This document shows, piece by piece, positions 48,811 to 57,559 of a DNA stretch of 64,000 bases. Location of the stretch: positions 2,728,001 to 2,792,000 of the forward strand of contig NZ_QPEQ01000001.1 in NCBI RefSeq assembly GCF_009455625.1, given 5' to 3'. The position numbers were made by a program, and so were the translations under genes. The stretch's first letter is position 1, and each line of letters opens with the position of its first letter. Source of the stretch: Paraburkholderia bonniea (GTDB taxonomy: Bacteria > Pseudomonadota > Gammaproteobacteria > Burkholderiales > Burkholderiaceae). The notes under the pieces were generated by a model. The model had not been told where the DNA came from, did no database searches, and worked only from the letters and a program-made list of their open reading frames with translations.

Positions 48811-48909
48811 CATAACTCGTAAACACCACCGGAGAAACCTCACTCAAGCCCAAGGCCTCCTCCGGCTAGCTAGCGGGATCAAGCCCGCATCGGGTTCAGA
48901 GCCAAGCCA

Positions 48910-49488
48910 TTACTGCTTGATCCCTTCGGCCTGGATATGCAGCCGGGTTTCCATGTTGAAACCATACTTGTGGCCGTAATCCAGACCGTAGTCAGCCCGG
49001 TCGAATTGTGCGCTGGCTTCGACGCCGCACACTTCGCGCTTGTACATCGGATGCTGCATGCACTTGAACGATTCGATTTTCAGGTTGAGCGGCTTGGTCA
49101 CGCCATGCAGAGTGAAATTGCCAATCACTTCAACCGGCTTGTCGCCATCAAAGCGGATTTGCGTGCCTTTATAAGTGGCTTTCGGAAACTTGGCCACATC
49201 GAAAAATTCCTTCCCAGCCAGATGCTCGTCAAGCTTGGCGCTACCCGTCTGAATTGAGCCAGGTTCGACCGTGACATCGACAGTGCCGGTTTTCGCTGCG
49301 CGATCCAGCGTCACCGTGCCGCTGCTTTTCGTGAACTTGCCCCGCCACACCGATAGCCCGCCGAAGTGATCGCCCTCGAAGCTCGGATACGTGTGAGTGG
49401 GATCAAGCTGATAGGTATCGGCCGCCAGTGCGCCAAACGATAGCGATCCGGCCAGTGTGCCTGCAGCGATTAGCAGAAATTTCTTCAT
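48910..49488 (-). CDS. YceI-family periplasmic lipid-binding protein (copy 1)
   Basis: 192 residues with a signal peptide ([20 protein letters not shown], cut after ALAA). The mature protein has the YceI lipocalin-like pattern: [20 protein letters not shown], then [20 protein letters not shown] and [19 protein letters not shown]. Such proteins bind isoprenoid lipids (e.g. polyprenoids). Last of three genes with a second YceI and cytochrome b561, a common trio. Confidence 0.93.
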   Translation of the reverse strand: MKKFLLIAAGTLAGSLSFGALAADTYQLDPTHTYPSFEGDHFGGLSVWRGKFTKSSGTVTLDRAAKTGTVDVTVEPGSIQTGSAKLDEHLAGKEFFDVAKFPKATYKGTQIRFDGDKPVEVIGNFTLHGVTKPLNLKIESFKCMQHPMYKREVCGVEASAQFDRADYGLDYGHKYGFNMETRLHIQAEGIKQ

Positions 49489-49557
49489 CTCATTCTCCCT
49501 GGTTCAAAAATGGCTCACGGTGCCACCATGGCACCACCCCCAACTGAGCCTGCTTGA

Positions 49558-50121
49558 TTACTTGTGTGCCGCAACGATATGAAACTTGATGACAACTTCA
49601 TCGGCCACCACGGCGGTGTCTTTCCACTCGCCCGTGCCGATATCGAACTGGGAACGCTTGACGGGCAACGCGCCATCGAAGGTTTGCGTCGCGCCTTGCT
49701 GCGTCACCGTAACCGGCACTACCACGGTTTGCGTTTTGCCCTTGAGCGTCAGCTTGCCGGTGACCTTGTACTGATTGCCGCCCACGGGTGCAATCGCGCT
49801 CGACACAAAAGTGGCTGACGGAAAGCGCTTCGCATCGAACCAGTCACTGCCGCGCACCTGTTCGTTGTAGCTTTCGTCGCCCAGGTCGTAGCTGCCGACA
49901 TCCACATTCAGTTGCGCGCTGCCCGTTGCCGGTTTGGCCGGATCAAAGCTGATTTGCGCGCTGAATTTTTTGAACTTGCCTTCGACCGGCACGTTCATCT
50001 GTTTCGACGTAGCCGTCACGCTGCTTTTGGCCAGATCAACCTGGGCCAGCGCACTGCCGCTGAATGCCAGTGAGGCAGTCGTGAAGGCCGCCAGCATGTA
50101 GCGATAAAACAAGACTTTCAT
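49558..50121 (-). CDS. YceI-family periplasmic lipid-binding protein (copy 2)
   Basis: 187 residues, signal peptide ending SGSALAQ. Pattern DLAKSSVTATSKQMNVPVEG, VDVGSYDLGDESYNEQVRGS, DWFDAKRFPSATFVSS and VTGKLTLKGKTQTVVVPVTV. More divergent from the usual YceI start than copy 1 (no HS or HT in the first strand). 46 bases after the cytochrome b561 gene. Confidence 0.93.
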   Translation of the reverse strand: MKVLFYRYMLAAFTTASLAFSGSALAQVDLAKSSVTATSKQMNVPVEGKFKKFSAQISFDPAKPATGSAQLNVDVGSYDLGDESYNEQVRGSDWFDAKRFPSATFVSSAIAPVGGNQYKVTGKLTLKGKTQTVVVPVTVTQQGATQTFDGALPVKRSQFDIGTGEWKDTAVVADEVVIKFHIVAAHK

Positions 50122-50167
50122 GGAGATCCCCGGTGGTTAGGTGGTTGACTAGATAACGGATGACTGA

Positions 50168-50737
50168 CTACTTGCGAGAAGGAAGCATGCGCGACAGCAA
50201 GCCGTCGCGGTCCAGAAACTGATGCTTGATCACCGCGGCGACATGCATCACCACCAGCACCAGCAAGCTGTAATTCAGCACCACATGCACGGTTTTGAGC
50301 AGCACCTTGAGCTCGGCATCCGGTGCAATCAGGCGCGGCAGAGGCACCAGCCCGAGGTACACCACCGGCACATTGGCCGCTGAGCTGTACAGATAGCCCG
50401 AGAGGGGAATCACCAGCATCAGCAGGTACAGCGCGAAATGAACCAGGTGTGAGGCGGCCCGCTGCCACGCTGGCGTGGTCTGGGGCAAAGGCGGCGCGGC
50501 ATGGGTTGCGCGCCACAGCACGCGCAGCACTGCCAGCGCGAAGACCGTTACACCAATCCATTTGTGCCAGGAGAAATAACGCAGCTTGGTAGGGGTGAAA
50601 CCAGGAATGTCGGTCATCACCCAGCCTAGCGCGAAACCACACACGATCAGCAACGCAATCAGCCAGTGCAGTGCAATCGCAGGCCCGGTGTAGGAGGCGC
50701 GCTCAAGACGCGGGGGAAACAAGATTTGACCTGTCAT
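50168..50737 (-). CDS. Cytochrome b561 family membrane protein
   Basis: 189 residues from ATG 50737 (MTGQILFPPRLERASYTGPA); a longer open frame upstream is not family-like. Four membrane helices with haem-ligand histidines in IALHWLIALLIVCGFALGW, FSWHKWIGVTVFALAVLRV, HLVHFALYLLMLVIPLSGYL and VHVVLNYSLLVLVVMHVAAV. Diheme b-type electron carrier; its companions are YceI proteins. The 437-base gap to pqiA (50738-51174) contains a direct repeat AAGTAACCA (50738, 50751) and no gene. Confidence 0.93.
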   Translation of the reverse strand: MTGQILFPPRLERASYTGPAIALHWLIALLIVCGFALGWVMTDIPGFTPTKLRYFSWHKWIGVTVFALAVLRVLWRATHAAPPLPQTTPAWQRAASHLVHFALYLLMLVIPLSGYLYSSAANVPVVYLGLVPLPRLIAPDAELKVLLKTVHVVLNYSLLVLVVMHVAAVIKHQFLDRDGLLSRMLPSRK

Positions 50738-51174
50738 AAGTAACCAAATGAAGTAACCAGAATGAAGGTGATCGTAAGCAGGGAGAAACCGGACACAGTC
50801 AGGATGCTTGACTGTGTTGCCACGCTTGATCCTATGCACAACACATGAAACAAGATGGCTTGAGCCCGGCATCAAGGACGCCATGCTAACCCAAAGCCTT
50901 CTTTTCCCGCCAAGCGCAAAACAAGCGCCGCTGCGCTATCCGCAGCGACCGGGGCTAGCTGCTCCCCAACCCCGTGAGCGGCACCTCAAACCAGCGTCAG
51001 ACAGTGCCGGGCAAGCCAGGCAGGCGCGAGCGGCTTCAGCCAGGCTCACACGCTAGAGCAATTGCAAATGTGGCCACCAAGGCTTTTGATACTATTGCGC
51101 AGATTTTTGCCACAGTCTGTCCCGCCGGTGCCGATATTGCCGCCCGCCTCCCCTAGCTTTGCCTTTGAGCCCGC

Positions 51175-51885
51175 ATGGAACATGACAACCTGATTGCGTG
51201 CCACGAATGCGATGCACTCTTTCGCAAGCCACGGCTGACCGGCCGCCAAATGGCACGCTGCTCACGCTGTGGCGCAACGCTCTATCGCAGCGCCTCAACC
51301 CGGCTCGACAACATCTGCGCCATGACGCTCGCCGCGCTCATCACGTTTTTGATCGCGCAGGCGTTTCCGATTGTCGAACTCGAAACCAATGGCATCCGTT
51401 CCCAGGCCAGCCTGTTCGGTGCGCTGGTCGCGCTCTGGGACGAAGAGATGCAGATCGTCGCGGTGATGGTGTTTTGCTCCACCGTGCTATTCCCGCTTAC
51501 CGAACTGGTGGCGCTGCTTTATGTGCTGATTCCGCTGCGCGCCGGATACATTCCACCGGGTTTTAACGAGGTGCTGCGCGCGATTCAATTCGTGCGGCCG
51601 TGGGGCATGATCGAAGTCTTCATGCTTGGCGTGCTGGTCACGATGGTCAAAATGGTCAGCCTCGCGCGGGTGATCCCGGAAGCCGCGTTATTTGCTTTTG
51701 GCGCGCTGACGCTGATGTTCGCGGTGGTCGTCACGTTCGATCCACGCACGCTCTGGGACCTCGCAGACGATCTCGCCGCACACCGCCCGCCGCTTCCCGA
51801 CGACGCCCCCGCGGTAACCACAGAGGCGGCCACGGCCAGAACCGCAGCCGCTCCCGTCACCGCCCTGCCGCCGCGCCAAGGATGA
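51175..51885 (+). CDS. pqiA: PqiA-family inner-membrane protein (first copy)
   Basis: 236 residues. N-terminal zinc-ribbon-like pair of CxxC (ACHECDALF and RCSRCGATL), then four membrane helices. Half the size of E. coli PqiA, which holds two such units in one chain; here the units are two genes in series. Starts the pqiAABC operon; 7 bases before the second copy. The operon is linked to lipid transport between membranes. Confidence 0.92.
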   Translation: MEHDNLIACHECDALFRKPRLTGRQMARCSRCGATLYRSASTRLDNICAMTLAALITFLIAQAFPIVELETNGIRSQASLFGALVALWDEEMQIVAVMVFCSTVLFPLTELVALLYVLIPLRAGYIPPGFNEVLRAIQFVRPWGMIEVFMLGVLVTMVKMVSLARVIPEAALFAFGALTLMFAVVVTFDPRTLWDLADDLAAHRPPLPDDAPAVTTEAATARTAAAPVTALPPRQG

Positions 51886-51892
51886 CGCCCCG

Positions 51893-52591
51893 ATGAACTA
51901 CCTCACAGCCAGACGGGCCGGCCTGCTGGCCTGTCATGCCTGCGGCCAGCTCGCACCGCGCCAGCGCGACGCCAGCGCCCAGCACTGCCTGCGCTGCGGC
52001 AGCGCACTGCACTCCCGCAATCCGAATAGCCTGACGCGCACCTGGGCGCTGCTGATCGCCGCAGCGCTGCTCTACATTCCGGCGAACCTGCTGCCGATCA
52101 TGCATACCGCGTCGCTGGTCGGCGATGAAGACGACACCATCATGAGCGGCGTCGTTTACTTCTGGACCTCCGGCGACTGGCCACTTTCGATCATCGTGTT
52201 TGTTGCCAGCATTCTGGTGCCGATGCTCAAGCTCTCGGTGCTGGTGCTGCTGGCGTTCACTGCCCAGCGCCGCTCGCGCTGGCGTCAACTGGAACGCACC
52301 AGGCTGTACCGCATCGTCGAGCGCGTTGGCCGCTGGTCGATGCTCGATATCTTTGTCGTCACCCTGACCGTCGCGCTAGTGCGCTTTAAGTCACTCGCCG
52401 TGATTACCGCCGGGCCGGGTGCCATCGCGTTCGGCTCGGTCGTCATTCTGACCATGCTGGCCTCTATGCAATTCGATCCACGCCTTATCTGGGATAACGT
52501 GAAAAACAGCGTGAAAAACAACGCGAAAAACGATCCCAGCCACCCCACGCAGAGCACCACCCAAAACGCTCAGGATGCCAAACATGACTAA
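51893..52591 (+). CDS. pqiA: PqiA-family inner-membrane protein (second copy)
   Basis: 232 residues, same build: CHACGQLAPRQRDASAQHC with LRCGSAL as zinc-ribbon residues, then helices (ALLIAAALLYIPANLLPIMH, and others). The C-terminus is an Asn/Lys/Gln-rich tail. The stop overlaps the start of pqiB by 8 bases. Sequence similarity to copy 1 supports an ancient duplication. Confidence 0.92.
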   Translation: MNYLTARRAGLLACHACGQLAPRQRDASAQHCLRCGSALHSRNPNSLTRTWALLIAAALLYIPANLLPIMHTASLVGDEDDTIMSGVVYFWTSGDWPLSIIVFVASILVPMLKLSVLVLLAFTAQRRSRWRQLERTRLYRIVERVGRWSMLDIFVVTLTVALVRFKSLAVITAGPGAIAFGSVVILTMLASMQFDPRLIWDNVKNSVKNNAKNDPSHPTQSTTQNAQDAKHD

Positions 52592-54209
52592 TCCACAAGG
52601 GCCCACGCCCCCACCGATAGCCGATCTGCCCGAGCCTGAAATCGTTGCGCCACGGCGTAGCTGGCTGCCCTCGCTGGTCTGGGTGATTCCGCTGATTGCC
52701 GCGCTAATCGGCATCGCACTGGTGGTCAAGTCGGTGGTCGACAAAGGCCCGACCATCACCATCAGTTTCACCAGCGCCGAAGGGCTCGAACCTGGCAAGA
52801 CCCAGGTGAAATACAAAGATGTGAACGTCGGATCGGTGAAAACCATCACGCTGTCGAAAGATCTTTCGCAAGTTCAAGTCGAAGTTCAGCTAACCAAAGA
52901 AGCCTCGCGTTTCGCCGTCAAAGGCTCGCGCTTCTGGGTTGTGCGGCCGCGCATTGGCGCAAGCGGTGTCTCGGGGCTAGGCACGCTGCTGTCCGGGGCA
53001 TATATCGGCGTCGATGCAGGCCAATCGCACGATACGCAAAAAGCCTTCGTCGGACTCGAAACGCCACCTCCAGTCACCGGCGACCAGAAAGGCCGGCAAT
53101 ACACATTGCGCGGTGATTCGCTGGGTTCGATTGATATCGGCTCACCGATCTTCTATCGCCGCCTGCAAGTGGGCCAGGTAGTCGGCTTTTCGCTCGACAA
53201 GGACGGCACTGGCGTGACGATGCAAGTGTTCGTCGCCGCGCCTTACGACCAGTACGTCGGCACCAACACGCGCTGGTGGCATGCCAGCGGGGTTGATCTG
53301 CGGCTTGATTCGAGCGGCTTCACGCTCAATACCCAATCGCTCGCCACGGTGATCGTGGGCGGGCTGTCGTTCCAGTCGCCGCCCAATCAGACTGCGGGCA
53401 AGCTCGCGCCGAACAATATGACGTTCCACCTGAGCTCGGACGAAACCGATGCCATGCGCGAACCGGACGGCCCGCCGTTGCAGGTCGTGATGAACTTCAA
53501 CCAGTCGCTGCGCGGGCTGGCGATTGGCGCACCAGTTGATTTCCGCGGCATCGTGCTCGGCCAGGTCACCAGCATTGGCATCGAGTACAACCCGAAAACC
53601 CGCAGTTTCATGATGCCGGTCACGATGAATGTCTACCCGAACCGCCTCGGCAAACGCTTCCGCGATGCGGTGCCGGGCCCAGGCAATGTCATTGGCAAGG
53701 ACTTGCTTGAGCGTCTGGTCAAGCACGGGTTACGTGGCCAGTTGCGCACAGGCAATCTGATCACCAGCCAGCTGTACGTGGCGCTCGATATCTTCCCGAA
53801 AGCCCCGCCTGCCACCATCGACGTCAACCTTGATCCGCTGGAGCTGCCGACCATTGCGAACACCCTTGACGAGCTGCAACTGCAAGTCGCAGATATCGCC
53901 AGAAAGCTCAACAAAGTGCCGTTCGAGCAAATCGGCGACAACCTGAACAGTTCGCTGAAAAACGCCAACCAGCTGTTTAACCGGCTTGATGGCGAAGTCG
54001 TGCCGCAGATCCGCGACATGCTGACCTCGGCCAAACAGACCTTTAGCTCTGCCGAAGCGACGCTGCAGCAAGGCTCGCCACTGCAGTCCGATGTTCACCA
54101 GGCGCTCCAGGAGCTCACCCGCACGCTGCAATCGCTAAATGCGCTGTCGGACTATCTGGAACGCCACCCGGAGTCGCTCTTGCGCGGCAAACCAGGAGAT
54201 AAACCATGA
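52584..54209 (+). CDS. pqiB: PqiB, MCE-domain transport protein
   Basis: 541 residues from ATG 52584 (MTNPQGPTPP; another ATG three codons upstream is possible). One N-terminal helix (LVWVIPLIAALIGIALVVKS) then tandem MCE domains, each with the pattern TISFTSAEGLEPGKTQVKYK, then GSIDIGSPIFYRRLQVGQVV, then VVMNFNQSLRGLAIGAPVDF. The C-terminal part is helical. MCE proteins form hexameric tunnels for phospholipids across the periplasm. ATGA overlap with pqiC. Confidence 0.94.
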   Translation: MTNPQGPTPPPIADLPEPEIVAPRRSWLPSLVWVIPLIAALIGIALVVKSVVDKGPTITISFTSAEGLEPGKTQVKYKDVNVGSVKTITLSKDLSQVQVEVQLTKEASRFAVKGSRFWVVRPRIGASGVSGLGTLLSGAYIGVDAGQSHDTQKAFVGLETPPPVTGDQKGRQYTLRGDSLGSIDIGSPIFYRRLQVGQVVGFSLDKDGTGVTMQVFVAAPYDQYVGTNTRWWHASGVDLRLDSSGFTLNTQSLATVIVGGLSFQSPPNQTAGKLAPNNMTFHLSSDETDAMREPDGPPLQVVMNFNQSLRGLAIGAPVDFRGIVLGQVTSIGIEYNPKTRSFMMPVTMNVYPNRLGKRFRDAVPGPGNVIGKDLLERLVKHGLRGQLRTGNLITSQLYVALDIFPKAPPATIDVNLDPLELPTIANTLDELQLQVADIARKLNKVPFEQIGDNLNSSLKNANQLFNRLDGEVVPQIRDMLTSAKQTFSSAEATLQQGSPLQSDVHQALQELTRTLQSLNALSDYLERHPESLLRGKPGDKP

Positions 54210-54991
54210 CGCCTGCCCAGCTCTCTCATGTGCGGCTACGGCTGCGCCCGTTCGCGCGCGGTGCGGCCAGCGCCAGCCTGCTGGCTGGTCTCGCGCTGCT
54301 GGGCGCTTGCGCCTCACCGTCCAGCCGCTTCTATACGCTGAACGCGAGCGAAGCGGCAACGGCACCGCGCCCCGTTGCCAGCCCCACGTTGTTAATCGAA
54401 GTGCCGCCTGTCGATGTGCCACTGCAAGTGGCGCGCAACCAGTTCGTGGTCCAGTCCGATCCGCTCAAGGTGAAAGTGCTTGAGCAGGAACGCTGGGCCT
54501 CGCTGCCAGGCGATGAAATCCGCCGCGCGCTGTCCACCAGCCTGATGCAGCAACTGAACACCATCGACGTCACCGGCACGCCGCGCCCAGAGGGCGTACC
54601 GCTTTACCGGGTGAACCTCGCCGTGCAGCGCTTCGAATCCTGGCCGGGTTCTCACGCGCTGCTCGATGCGGTCTGGAGCGTGCGGGCCGTGGGCAGCCAG
54701 AGGGTGCTGACCTGCCGCAGTATCGAGAACATGCCCGTCAAGGAGGGCTACGAAGCGCTCGCGGGCGGCCATCGGCGTGCAGTGCAGCAGCTTGCTACTG
54801 AGATCGCCGCGGGTATTCAGACGCTTGCCAGCGCGCCGCCTGAAGCGCCGGCAGCTAGTGGCAGCGGCACAGGCACTCAGAAAAAAACCACCGCCCTCGC
54901 TCCCCGCTTTGCGTGCCCGGCATCGCCGGCCGCCTTGCCCGCCACACCCGATGGCGCAAGCGGCGTCAATACGCTGAGCGGCAACCGCTAA
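54206..54991 (+). CDS. pqiC: PqiC, outer-membrane lipoprotein
   Basis: 261 residues with lipobox LALLGACAS (lipidated C35), ABC-transport auxiliary type (SSRFYTLNASEAATA, then VEVPPV-like LIEVPPVDVPLQVARNQFVV). The ATG overlaps the pqiB stop (ATGA). The C-terminal 60 residues are low-complexity (Ala/Pro/Ser/Gly), an unusual extension. Partner of PqiB at the outer membrane. Confidence 0.92.
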   Translation: MTPAQLSHVRLRLRPFARGAASASLLAGLALLGACASPSSRFYTLNASEAATAPRPVASPTLLIEVPPVDVPLQVARNQFVVQSDPLKVKVLEQERWASLPGDEIRRALSTSLMQQLNTIDVTGTPRPEGVPLYRVNLAVQRFESWPGSHALLDAVWSVRAVGSQRVLTCRSIENMPVKEGYEALAGGHRRAVQQLATEIAAGIQTLASAPPEAPAASGSGTGTQKKTTALAPRFACPASPAALPATPDGASGVNTLSGNR

Positions 54992-55140
54992 GCGCTCATC
55001 AGCCCATCAGCCCCGGGCCGGGCCTCTGATTGAACACTGCCGCATCGCAGAGCTCAGCCGGGGCCAGGCTTCCCGCCTGCCCCACCTCCCATCACGCCCC
55101 TGACGAGGGAACCGGATACCGTGGCAATAGTCCTAAGCAC

Positions 55141-55200
55141 GGCACGGCACGGCACGGCACGGCACGGCACGGCACGGCACGGCACGGCACGGCACGGCAC
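55141..55200 (+). repeat. Pentanucleotide repeat (GGCAC), 12 units
   Basis: Twelve perfect copies of GGCAC, preceded by one imperfect (AGCAC). It lies in the 340-base gap between pqiC and the recombinase-family gene, 131 bases before the ATG at 55332. A stop codon directly before that start (TGA 55323) shows the repeat is not read as part of that gene. A short frame through it encodes a Gly-Thr-Ala-Arg-His repeat, probably not real. Confidence 0.97.
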
Positions 55201-55331
55201 GTGGCCCAGGCGCGCCTGCCAGAACAAACCAGGGACAAAGAGCAGGCCAACTGGCCAGCTTGTGCCATCACCCTGTTTTAGCGATCCTGAGTACTACCCG
55301 CCGCCTCTCCCCTCAACTACTCTGAACATTC

Positions 55332-57449
55332 ATGTTTCGTCCCTTCGCTACTTTCATCAAAAAATGGCGTGCGTCACGCAATACAGGTCATCAACTCGAT
55401 GCGTTGCTGGCGATGGCAGACAAAAACGCTCCCTACGCCGAGCGCAACGAATGGCTGATCGAACTAGCGCACTGGCTGCACCGTGGTGGAACGGTCCAGC
55501 CCGACCCGGTTGACCCCGCTGACGACACGCCCCGCTCTATCCCCGCCCACACCCGGGTGCGCTATCTGCTGAATGTGCTGGAGCGCAACCCCGCCGCAAA
55601 AGCCAACGTCGCCAGCATCCTGCGCAAGCTGCTACGCGAGAGCGACAGCATCTCGCTACTGTGCGACTCCGGCATGCCAGTTCATTCGGGCTTTTTCGGC
55701 GCGCTCGCCGAGCGCTTCCAGTCATCGCTGATTCCTCCCGCACCTAACCGCCGCGACCTCACCGCGATCTTCACGCTGATGTTCACCTCAGAACACGACG
55801 CCGAATGGATCGCTGCGCTGCCAGCGGATTTGCTGGTGCGTATCCGCGAACTCTTCAACTATTGCCCGCCGGATAACGGCGACGACAGCAACCCGCCACG
55901 CCCTGCCAGCCCGTTTTCGCTCGACTTGCTCACCGCGCTGCATAACCTCACGTGCCAGATCAGTTCAACCGGTTTGTCGCCCACCGTGCGCAGCCGCCTG
56001 AGCGAAGCCGAAGCCCGTCTCGCGCCCGAGAAACAACCGTTCTATCTCCTCACGCGGGCCATGCTCGCGGTCGAAGCCGCCCATCAAGCCAGCGCCGAAG
56101 GTGCCGAGCCCGAGCGGCTGCTCCATGAGGTGAACTATCTACGCGTGCTGCTGGACCAGTGCCGGGTGGCGATCGACAACGTCTTCTCGCATCTGTACAA
56201 AAACGGCGTGAGCGTCGACATCGTGTTTCAGGTGGAGCGCATGCGCATGCGGATTCAGCGCGCTGAACACCTGCTCGACACCTGGATGGCCGCCGCTGAC
56301 GACTTGCACGCACATGCCCGTCTGACCGCCGAGTTGATCCACGCGAACTACGCCAGCCAAAGCGCCTCGCACCTGCTGCGCAGCAATTTTTCGCTGCTCG
56401 CGCGCAAGGTGGTGGAGTACAGCGCCGATACCGGCGAACACTACATCGCCCGTGATCGCGCGGAGTATCTGAAGATGCTGCGCATGGCCGCAGGCGGTGG
56501 GCTAGTCACCGTGGTGACGGTGTGCGTGAAGTTTTCGATTACCGGCGCGCATTTGCAGTCGATGCTCGAAGGACTGCTGGCCGGGATCAACTATTCGGCC
56601 AGCTTCCTGCTAATGCACTTCCTGCATTTTTCGCTGGCCACCAAGCAGCCCGCGATGACGGCCCCCACCATCGCCCGCGAACTCGACGGCGCGGGTACGC
56701 CAGAAGGCGTGCAAAGTTTCGTGGCGTCGGTGATCGCCTTGATCCGCACTCAGGCGGCAGCGATTCTCGGCAATGTGCTGCTGGTGTTTCCAGTCTGTCT
56801 CGGGGTGCAGTTGCTGTGGCAAACGCTGTTCCATAGCAATCTGATTTCGCCCGAAAAAGCGCACGCCACGCTGCACTCGTTCTCGCTGCTTGGCCCCACC
56901 CCGTTTTATGCCGCGCTAACTGGCGTGCTGCTGTGGTCATCCAGCCTGCTGGCGGGCTGGGCCGACAACTGGTTCGTACTGCATCGGGTCGCGGATGCGC
57001 TGTGCTACAACCGCCGCTTGCGCATGACCCTGGGAGCCGCAGGCGCGGCGCGTCTGGCGCAGTTTTGCCGCTCGAATATCGCCGGAGTCGCGGGCAATAT
57101 CACGCTCGGCATGATGCTTGGCCTCGTGCCCGCGATTCTCACGGCCTTCGCCTTCACCTTCGAAGTGCGCCACGTCACGCTCAGCTCTGGCTCGATTGGC
57201 ATCGCGCTGGGCGTGCTAGGCCGTAACGCACTGCATCAGCCCGAGCTCTGGTGGGCCGTGGCTGGCGTAGGCAGCATGGCCATCCTCAACGTAGCCGTGA
57301 GCTTCGCGCTGGCGTTTTATATGGCGGTACGCTCACGCGACCTGCGTCACTCGCATGTGCGCTCGTTGCGCGGGGCGGTTTGGCGTCAGATCTTCAAACG
57401 GCCACTGGATCTCGTCTGGCCCGCGAAGCGTCAGCAGCAACCTCGCTAA
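55332..57449 (+). CDS. Large membrane protein of the 'site-specific recombinase' (Gcr) family
   Basis: 705 residues, resembling the family annotated as site-specific recombinase in betaproteobacteria (PF10136). The first 380 residues are soluble and helical. The C-terminal half holds about seven hydrophobic helices (GGGLVTVVTVCVKFSITGAH, AILGNVLLVFPVCLGVQLLW, FYAALTGVLLWSSSLLAGW, ITLGMMLGLVPAILTAFAFT, SMAILNVAVSFALAFYMAV). No Ser/Tyr recombinase motif is visible, so the family name is probably historical. Function unknown. Confidence 0.8.
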   Translation: MFRPFATFIKKWRASRNTGHQLDALLAMADKNAPYAERNEWLIELAHWLHRGGTVQPDPVDPADDTPRSIPAHTRVRYLLNVLERNPAAKANVASILRKLLRESDSISLLCDSGMPVHSGFFGALAERFQSSLIPPAPNRRDLTAIFTLMFTSEHDAEWIAALPADLLVRIRELFNYCPPDNGDDSNPPRPASPFSLDLLTALHNLTCQISSTGLSPTVRSRLSEAEARLAPEKQPFYLLTRAMLAVEAAHQASAEGAEPERLLHEVNYLRVLLDQCRVAIDNVFSHLYKNGVSVDIVFQVERMRMRIQRAEHLLDTWMAAADDLHAHARLTAELIHANYASQSASHLLRSNFSLLARKVVEYSADTGEHYIARDRAEYLKMLRMAAGGGLVTVVTVCVKFSITGAHLQSMLEGLLAGINYSASFLLMHFLHFSLATKQPAMTAPTIARELDGAGTPEGVQSFVASVIALIRTQAAAILGNVLLVFPVCLGVQLLWQTLFHSNLISPEKAHATLHSFSLLGPTPFYAALTGVLLWSSSLLAGWADNWFVLHRVADALCYNRRLRMTLGAAGAARLAQFCRSNIAGVAGNITLGMMLGLVPAILTAFAFTFEVRHVTLSSGSIGIALGVLGRNALHQPELWWAVAGVGSMAILNVAVSFALAFYMAVRSRDLRHSHVRSLRGAVWRQIFKRPLDLVWPAKRQQQPR

Positions 57450-57501
57450 AACGCCCGGCTGACGGGGCCAGGCGGCATTAGCCGCTCAGCCTCGGGCCGC
57501 G

Positions 57502-57528
57502 TTGATGGGGCCGCCAACCGCGTACAAT
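57502..57528 (+). promoter_or_regulatory. Candidate promoter of the rRNA methyltransferase gene
   Basis: TTGATG (57502-57507), a 15-base spacer and TACAAT (57523-57528), 31 bases before the ATG at 57560. The spacer is short. Confidence 0.35.
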
Positions 57529-57559
57529 GGCGCCCTCATTCAACGCTCCGGCACCGCTC

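Noticed and set aside
48520..48843. 107-codon minus-strand frame between the transporter and YceI genes
   Set aside because: It starts beyond the YceI terminator, runs through it, overlaps the transporter gene start and has no coherent features.
55030..55281. Frame encoding Gly-Thr-Ala-Arg-His repeats through the GGCAC array
   Set aside because: Product of the repeat; no ribosome site and no similarity outside it.
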